Source of the DNA: Mikania micrantha
Taxonomy: Eukaryota; Streptophyta; Magnoliopsida; Asterales; Asteraceae
Assembly: GCA_009363875.1 (NCBI GenBank)
Contig: CM018692.1
Location: 2,182,501-2,246,500 of the forward strand
Reading direction: 5' to 3'
Length of the DNA stretch: 64,000 nucleotides
The notes below the pieces were generated by a model. The model did not search any database. It saw only the letters and a list, made by a program, of their open reading frames with translations, and was not told where the DNA came from. Both the position numbers and the translations under genes were made by a program. This document shows positions 56,471 through 64,000 of the stretch, piece by piece (positions within the stretch are counted from its first letter, which is position 1; each line of letters starts with the position of its first letter).

Positions 56471-56918
56471 GAGTGGGCCCGATGCTTACATTATATGCAT
56501 TATTATATATTATTATATATTATAATTATATTATTTAGGTGTCTGATCCGTCATCCGTGTATTAACGTTTTCAATATTTAGACTTAAACCATTAGAAGTT
56601 TTTAACTTTAAAAAGTAGTAAACAGATATAAAAGGTATTAAATTTGAAAATTTTGCTTAAAAATTTGAGTTTTTATTAAATTTGAGAGATTTGCTTAAAG
56701 ATTTGGGTTTTTGTTTTAATTCAAACGATTGATTGCCGGTGAGACGGATTTTGTAAGTAATTTTTTATTATTATTTTTATAACATATTTGTGAGGTTTTT
56801 GTATGATATTATAAAATAATTGTATATAGTTCGTGATGAGATATTTGATTTTGGTATGTAACTTATGCTTCTGCAAATGATATATATAATACCCGCTCTC
56901 AGAAGTATATTGTGATAA

Positions 56919-56949
56919 CCCGCCGCAACGCGCGGGGGAATAAACCTAG
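56919..56949 (+). mobile_element. Helitron 3' terminus
   Basis: A GC-rich hairpin (CCCGCCGC, loop AAC, GCGCGGGG) is followed after 7 nt by CTAG and then T, matching the Helitron rule of a subterminal hairpin about 10 bp before CTRR with insertion before T. The 5' TC end was not found, so the length of the element is unknown; part of 56469-56918 is presumably inside it. Confidence 0.6.
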
Positions 56950-59717
56950 TTATTAATAAAAGAATAAATGTTGTAACAGAGATACAGAATAAAGACGAAA
57001 TACTAAAATGTGATAAAGAAAAGCTAAAAGAAATTAAAGTAAAAATATCTACAACTAAAATAAAATTTTAATTAATTACAGAAACCTTAATACAGATACA
57101 AATTTCAAACATATAAATTAAAAAAATTATAAATAAGAAATTAAAGTGTAATAAGAGATGAGTTATGTTATTCTCACACTCATCCCTAACCTTTCGTACC
57201 GTCTATATACCTTGTATAGGTCTATATGCATTCTATAATATATACGAGACGCATTTGAGGAAAATCAATATTTGTTAGAATTTCTCAGTTTGAATGATTG
57301 GATTCTTATACATCTCCTATAAACCTATATGGTACATATAGTTCGTATACAAGACGTATACGAAACTAATTATTGTTGACTTAGTGAGTTAGTGGTTGTC
57401 TGAGGAGGCTATGCATCTCGTGTAGTTCTATACGAGATGTGTAGACTCAATAGAGTGTTAGAACAGGATGTTAAGGTGTGTAATTAAAGATGTTATAAAA
57501 GAAATGTCAAACTTTGTTATTTAATATCATGCACAATGACTAAAGAAAAAAACATAATAATTGGGACAGGCAACTTGTCATGGTCACAGGGTCTAAAATG
57601 GATTAATAGGCAGGTAGACATTTAATTATTTAACTATTTGAATAAGGTGGGCCGTCGATTTATCAGTAATGGACACCTAGTAATGGTAGTATGGTACGAA
57701 CGTTTGACTTGGGCCTGATCTGTTAATTCTTCGTGGGCCTTCACTTTCAAATTCACCAGTGCACCACTGCTTCTCTTTTATTGTCCCTTATTTCCAATAA
57801 ATATATAAATAATTTGGTCCATCTATATATGTAATGTTAAAATTTAATTGTAAAAAATAATAATATTATTGTTTGGTGTACAGGGTGAGATGTCATTTTA
57901 AAGCAGAAACATATTGAACCTTATGTGTTGTGCTTTATGGTAAAATGAGTACATATGAAAGTAACCGACCAAAAAGGGTGTTAAAAGCACATTTGTTTGA
58001 TCAAATGAATGGTTTCAAACTTACTCCAACTTTTTTTCTTAAATTTACTCATAAAGTCATTTATTTGATTTGAAACATATGTAATGTAACTAGCTTTCAG
58101 ATTAGGTTGTGGTCTTATCTCCTTCTAATAGTAACCTTATCTCCTTTATCGGCCCACACAACACAATAGATGCCATTTCATCATATCAAACTATCAAAGT
58201 GTTTTTTTATTTTTTTATTATTATTTTTTATTTTTAACTCTAGTGTGTAAAGATCACAAGAGCTGATAAAGACTCATGAACAACCACAGGAATTAATAAA
58301 AGCAATAGCCATCGTAAAAAATTAAATTAAAAAAAAATCCTTAAAATAGACTGGCTTGTATCATTCTTAAAAAGTAAAAACTAAACAATCCCATTCTTCG
58401 TGTCATGCCTACAAAAAGAATATTTTACTTCGTATATGTGTTTACTACCCACATATATTATCATATAATGAACAACACACATTTTATTTTATTTGTTTCT
58501 AAATTTATATATCTACATACTTTAATAAAAAAAATATTTTTACGAAACATATGTCATCTTCTAATGAATTGGAAAAAAATTTCCCAACTCTCTCGCCTAA
58601 AAAACATTAATAATTTTTATTAATTAAATTATACAATTAAACATGCTAATCAGATCCAAATTCATAAAAAATTTCTAGTGTACTAAAAATTAATAAAATA
58701 TAATAAAACTTCAATTATATCTTATGCGTATATATAATTTTAAAGTTATTAAACATTTATAATTGTTTGTTATTTATAATTTTTAAATATTCATATTTAT
58801 TATTTAATCAACAGTTGATAAATGTAATATATAAATATTTATATAAACCATTGTTTATTACATACTATATATGTTCCACTCATGTAATACATAAATTTGT
58901 TTTTATGCTGTTATATATATGGTTCCGTCTATATTTTATATGTTTACGGGTATTGATATATAAATTCTTGTTGTATGGTTCGGTTCTATACCCAAAATTT
59001 ACATCCAAAACTGCATATTTTTTACGATCTTTAAATAAAAAATAAAAAAAACTCAAATTTTTTAATGTATTCACTTATACTCATCTACGTATTTTACACC
59101 GTAGTCGTAGAACTTCTTTGGCATACCTCTCATCATATTCTTAATTTGATATGTATTTATCGATTATATGTATGCAGGTTTTGATGTACGTATGCAAATG
59201 AATTTTGTTATCTGCGTGCGTGAATGTATTCGAGTTGAGTCGATGATAATGACGGAATCAAGTGATAGAATGACGGAATCAAGTGACGTCGTCAATTTCG
59301 TTTTTCAACAATGGAATTTCTTTTCTTTTTTTTCAAGTGAAATGTCACTGTGATGATGAGAATGACTAAATCAATTTTATGTAGCAGTTGCTAATTTTTT
59401 TTTAATTTTTTTTAATTTTTTTTTTGTAGATTATATATATAAATTTTGATGTCTGCGTGAATAGTATTTGGTTCATGATTTTCAGAATTGACCTATTCGA
59501 GTACGGATTTTCAGGTTACGGGTCTAATAGGCGATACCTTTTTGCTCACCCCAAATTCTGTTGTGATAAATGAAAGAATAAGAATCATGATACATTGTAA
59601 CCAATGAAAAAGCAGAAAGCTTGATTATTTTTAGGTTAGTGAATGAGCAATAACCCTAATCGTTTTGACTAATAAATGATCATGAACCTTGATTTTTTTC
59701 TACAGTAAGTGAGTAAC
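56950..59717. other. AT-rich, no gene seen
   Basis: No exon or RNA gene recognised. A small hairpin, CATCTCGTGTAG with TATACGAGATG, lies at about 57414-57440 within a stretch rich in CGTATAC/TACGAG words (57200-57440) that may be an old MITE. Confidence 0.4.
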
Positions 59718-61626
59718 TGTTGAAAACAGTGATATTAAAGCAAACACACACAATACACAAAAGAGCTTTTTTCTTTATAATGAAAGTAATGGAAATTGCA
59801 GTACATAACCAAAAAAGAAACCCTCCTTATATAGGAGAACAAACCAACGGATCTAAACATAAAAATAGCTAAACTTAACAACTTATTCAACTTAACAAAC
59901 GTTCAAATAGCTTGCGTAAAATACTCAGGAAAAAGCTCAACAATCTTGACTTCCTTTTAGCCACGTGCCAAATTCTCTTCTCTGCATGGTTCCACGTCAT
60001 CATTGCATGTGAGTGTTGCATTACTCTCAACACCCCCCCTTAATGCACACTCCTGTACTCCAATCTTGAATCTGAGATGAACAAATTTCTCCTTTGGAAT
60101 TGCCTTAGTCATAATGTCAGCCAGTTGCTCATGGGTGCTACAAAACTCCAATTTCACTTGCCTTTGATTGACCATATCACGAATGAAATGATACTTAAGT
60201 TCTATATGTTTAGACCTGCTGTTCATAACTGGATTTTTGGACAAGTTTATTGCTGATTTACTATCACAAAACATAATAGTCTCTTCTTTCTGTTCTATTC
60301 CAAGATCTTCCAAAATTCTTCTAAGCCATATGGCTTGACATGCACCTCCACTAGCTGAAATGTATTCAGCCTCTATACTTGAAAGGGCCACCGTCTTCTG
60401 CTTTTTAGAACACCACGAGATAGCACTATTTCCAAGTAGAAATACATTAGCAGAAACACTTTTTCTATCATTAGCACACCCAGCCCAGTCACTGTCTGTG
60501 TATCCAACAAGTTGCAACTCATTCTTATGTTCATACCATAGGCCCAAATGAATAGTACCTGTAATGTACTGAAGAACTTTCTTGGCAGCTCCCATATGAA
60601 GCTTCGAAGGAGACTGCATGTACCTTGCTAGAACACCAACTGCAAAAGCAAGATCAGGTCTAGTATGAGTTAAGTACATGAGCCCTCCTACTAAACTTCG
60701 ATAAAGAGTTTCATTTACTTTATCTTCTCCATCTTCAAGCTGTAGCTTATCATATGGACTCATGGGAATGACTTCTTGCTTGCTGCCTTTCATTTGAAAT
60801 TTTTTAATCAAGCTACACGCATACTTTTCTTGACTTGCAAAGATGCCGTCATGTAATTGCTTGACTTCCAACCCCAGAAAATATTGTAGTGCACCCATAT
60901 CAGTCATCTCAAAAACCTCCTTCATACCACTTTTAAATTCTGAAATGAGTAAATCAGAAGAACTAGTACAAATAATATCATCCACATAAAGACAAACATA
61001 GATAATATCATTAGAACTAGTTTGTTTCACATATAAAGTAGGTTCATTGAGACTTCTTTTGTACCCATTTGAGGTAAAATAACCATCAATCTTAGCATAC
61101 CAAGCCCTTGGAGCTTGTTTAAGGCCATACAAAGCCTTTTTAAGTTTATAGACTTTATCAACAGCATCATGAAGCTCATATCCCTCAGGTTGTTTGACAT
61201 AAATATCTTCATGTAATTCTCCATTCAAAAAGGCTGACTTAACATGTAATTGATGTAGAAGCCATCCTTTCTGAGCAGCTACAGCAATAACAACTCTGAT
61301 TGTTTCAAACCTTGCCACAGGTGCAAAGGTTTCCTCAAAATCAATTCCCTTCTTTTGTGAGTATTCTTTAGCCACTAGTCTGGCCTTATGCCGCACCACC
61401 TGACCATCAACATCGAGTTTAGTTTTAAAAAGCCATTTAAGGCCCACAACATTCTTACCTTTTGGAAGAGTGACTAGTTCCTAGGTAGCATTCTTTTCAA
61501 TAGCTGCAATTTCTTCAGCCATTGCTATTTGCCATTCACGCTTGTGTGCAGCTTCTTCATAAGATAAAGGTGTAACATCACTGTACTTTCGGTTGTCCGT
61601 ACGTCCGTACATCCGTACGAATGTAC
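59718..61626 (-). mobile_element. Truncated Ty1/copia element
   Basis: The 3' LTR lies at 59718-60032 (315 bp, TGTTGAGAG...TTTTCAACA on the minus strand), preceded on that strand by a TAAGGGGGG polypurine tract. Coding sequence runs from there to 61626, where a TGTTACGACC LTR begins. The 5' part (Gag, protease, integrase, 5' LTR) is not in the window, so it either continues beyond the inserted LTR or has been lost. Confidence 0.85.
59957..61626 (-). pseudogene. Broken copia reverse transcriptase / RNase H
   Basis: Reading on the minus strand from 61626: a pre-RT stretch (YEEAAHKREWQIAMAEEIAA), then an in-frame TAG near 61480 where relatives have Trp, then RT (GLKWLFKTKLDVDG; LYVDDIICTS) and RNase H (TDSDWAGC; HEQLADIMTKAIP) without further stops to 59957. 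The conserved RT catalytic Asp of the QLDVKSAF motif reads His here (QLHVKSAFLNG). Both changes would inactivate it. Confidence 0.85.
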
Positions 61627-64000
61627 TGTTACGACCGGAGATTTATTAATTATTAATGATTATGAATTAATGATATTCATTACTGATATTATCACTGTTA
61701 CTGGTATGCATGTTATAGCACATTTATGATACGCGTAAACCACGGGAAGTTTAGTTGTGATACAACCAAACAGACCCGTAGAGTTTATCGCAGTTAATTA
61801 TTATTGAGGATGATGGATTAATGGTCTGAGAATAGATTTGGGGTCGGAACTGGGAGTTTGTTTGAGTCTGGTTACTAAACATAGTCAAGGACCCATGGAC
61901 ATGGTTTATCGAAATAGCGGTGGGACGGTGGCTAGGGCAGTTGCGACTGACCCTTACATATGCCCTATATATATGCATATTTCGGTCTATCATGGATGTG
62001 TCAGTGACTAGGGTTTAGTGGGTTTTGGTTTGGGAAATGATAATATTAAATTTAATAATGATGGGAATTAATTACGCGATGTGAGGTTACGAACATTAAT
62101 TAAACGCGAGTATTGATTCAGAAACATTAACTTAATAATGTATTCGTGCAGGTGACGATTCACACGATTATAATTATTAAGAGTAATATGCTGAAACGAT
62201 ATTCCACAAACTGTAAATCAAATCGAAATACGATACGAGCATCGGATTCGCAAAGGTGACGATCTTTACGGATACGTACGTGAGTAACGTGTTTCGAAGA
62301 GATAATTAAATAATATCTAATGATATTAAATTGATAAAAGAAATTATAAAAACGTTTATTAGGAATCACAACCTAAAATAAATTGGAATACATTAATTTA
62401 TTAAATAATTGACTTAACGAAAATAAATGAAAACCGTTTTTACGAACGATTTATTTAAAATCATTTTTATTAAACGAAATCTATTTATTTAAACATCTTA
62501 CATTTTAAAAGTGTTTTACGATAAAAAATCGATCGTTTATAATATTTTATCGCGATAAAAATGAGACCGGACACGTGGCGACAATAAGCGGTATAAGAAA
62601 GACATATTCTTTCTTCTTCCTCATTTCCCATTTCTTCCTTCTCTCTCTAAAAGCAATTTCCGCCACTTTCTCTCTCTAGACCTTCTCTCTATGATATCTC
62701 CTTCGTTTCTTGACGGATTCGAGAGATTCCGGTGCCTACGCGTTCGTGAGATCGAGAGGAACACGAACATACCAAGAAAACTATCGTTTGCTCACGATTT
62801 GAAGGTAAGAGATCCATTTTATTTTCGGTTTTGGGTGAAAACCCTATTTCGTTTATAGATGCTTACTTAAATCGAGAGTTAAGGTTTTGTAATGTGTTAA
62901 TCGAGTTACTATTGAGTTAAGAGGAACTAGAGACGACCTTAAACCTGTAGGGTGCGATGAAGATGATGATGAACAGTAATGGTTCGCGATCCAGCTCTAG
63001 GGCCGAACCTTTTCAACCGGCCGAACCCTTGGTTGGCGCCTGCAAATGCCACGAACCTACCCCACCGAACCTGCATGGCCGAACCCTTGGCTAGGTGGCG
63101 AACCTGTGTGGACCGAACCCTTCAAGGATTAGCCGAACCTTGGATTAACCTCCCATGCAGCGAACCTTATCTCCTTGGAGCCGAACCCTAGGGTGGCGAA
63201 CCCTAGGGACACCGAACCTATCCCCTTCGGTGGCCGAACCCTATTAACCGACGAACCCTTTCACCCTTGGCGAGCCCTAGGAGCTGCGAACCTATGGGCG
63301 AGCCTTGCATGGTTGGATGGGCAGCGAACCCTTGGCCAATCCTTAGCCCTACGAACCTTGTTGCTTGTTGGCCGAACCATGCCCCAACGAACCATGGACC
63401 ACGAACCAAACATTATGAGGGCCGAACCTTAGCCATAAACCCCATAGGTTCGCTGGTCTAGGAGGCTAGTTGAGTTCAATTTATTTAGACTAAGTAATTA
63501 AGTGGGTTTAAGCAATGATATGGGGGTAAATAGAGATGGATGTATCCATGCATGTGTGAATGAACTTAACCACCACTTTTCTTATTTCTAATTTGAATTT
63601 AAGAAACAAATGAATATATATACCTTAAACTTGAATTGGGATTAACTTAATGTATATGAATTATTAAATTGAGATCTAAGGAAATCACTATTTCAAATTA
63701 AGGTGGTTAAGGTAATTAATTTTGCATGTAAGGATATATCCATGATATCATAATAAGTGCATCATACTAGGATAGTTAGCAACTAGCAAATCTAACTATC
63801 TTTAATGATGAGCACTCATACGATCAATCCAAATATGTTTTCTTAAGTTTAAATCGAAATATTATTAATTAAAGTTATAATGACCACCTATTTAAACATG
63901 CATGCAAAGATCATGGGATATGTATGTTTAGTTAAGGGTGGGATTAGGGTTATCTATGAAAATAACTATATTATTTCATAATAATTTATCCTCGAAAGAT
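61627..64000. mobile_element. Third long LTR, open at the window end
   Basis: Begins TGTTACGACCGGAG, in the same style as TGTAACGACCCG at 2595, and interrupts the copia element at TGTAC (61622-61626). It contains a CT-rich leader-like stretch (62600-62700, CTTCTCTCTCTAAAAG) and a GC-rich repeat (62995-63440). At least 2.37 kb; the right end and its duplication lie beyond 64000, so I cannot say whether it is solo or part of a full element. Confidence 0.65.
62995..63440. repeat. GC-rich CGAACC repeat in the third LTR
   Basis: About twenty copies of a core GCCGAACCCT or GCGAACCTT at irregular spacing of about 15-30 bp, with AT-rich DNA on both sides. Several CCCTAGGG palindromes are interspersed. 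Frames are open on both strands because the core lacks stops; no protein family is recognisable. Confidence 0.75.

Noticed and set aside
56309..56581. 90-codon frame with a poly-Ile/Tyr run
   Set aside because: It is a translation of the (TA)n microsatellite.
1..64000. A previously undescribed multi-gene defence or biosynthetic system
   Set aside because: Only two host genes (SIZ1 and ARF4) and transposon genes are present. They are ordinary, separately regulated plant genes with no shared promoter or cluster logic.

Overview
This is a nuclear plant window. Genes have many introns, the sequence is AT-rich, LTR retrotransposons, hAT, PIF/Harbinger, Mutator-like, CACTA, Helitron and SINE insertions are dense, and two protein genes match well-known land-plant families. 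It is a eudicot; an asterid such as Asteraceae is plausible, but that is a guess from general impression, not a demonstration. I saw no rRNA or functional tRNA gene.

Two host genes were resolved to exon level. (1) SIZ1, the SUMO E3 ligase, plus strand 10806-22617: 17 coding exons including a 15-nt micro-exon, 2601 nt in total, about 866 residues, with SAP, PHD, PINIT, SP-RING and SIM in the usual order. One of its introns holds a whole 4.5-kb Ty1/copia element whose 3' end lies 19 bp from the splice acceptor. (2) ARF4, an auxin response factor, minus strand 28573-36170: 12 coding exons, 2319 nt, about 772 residues, with B3, ARF and PB1 domains and two tasiR-ARF target sites in exon 10. Their 3' ends face each other about 6 kb apart, and that space is filled by nested transposons.

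Region by region. 1-10.5 kb: an array of small hairpins, a Harbinger element split by a 2.8-kb solo LTR, a SINE, two hAT-type elements (one holding a nested MITE), and a Mutator-like element that carries a fragment of a DEAD-box RNA helicase gene and ends about 330 bp before the SIZ1 ATG. 10.5-22.6 kb: SIZ1. 22.6-28.3 kb: nested hAT elements, foldback elements, a perfect 36-bp hairpin, and a SINE split by a second 2.9-kb solo LTR. 28.3-36.6 kb: ARF4 with its promoter. 36.6-47.2 kb: a SINE, an LTR-like block, and a young nearly intact copia element (41966-47211, minus). 47.8-51.0 kb: a complete-ended CACTA element with a TnpA-like gene and no visible TNP2 transposase. 51-59.7 kb: AT-rich DNA with MITEs, foldback elements and a Helitron 3' end. 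59.7-64 kb: a broken copia element cut by a third long LTR that runs off the window and contains a GC-rich CGAACC repeat.

The strongest unexplained pattern is that many unrelated elements here carry their own array of short, GC/CpG-rich, self-complementary words, a different word in each element. I saw no bacterial-type defence system or gene cluster. The novelty lies in transposon structure and its contacts with SIZ1 and ARF4.
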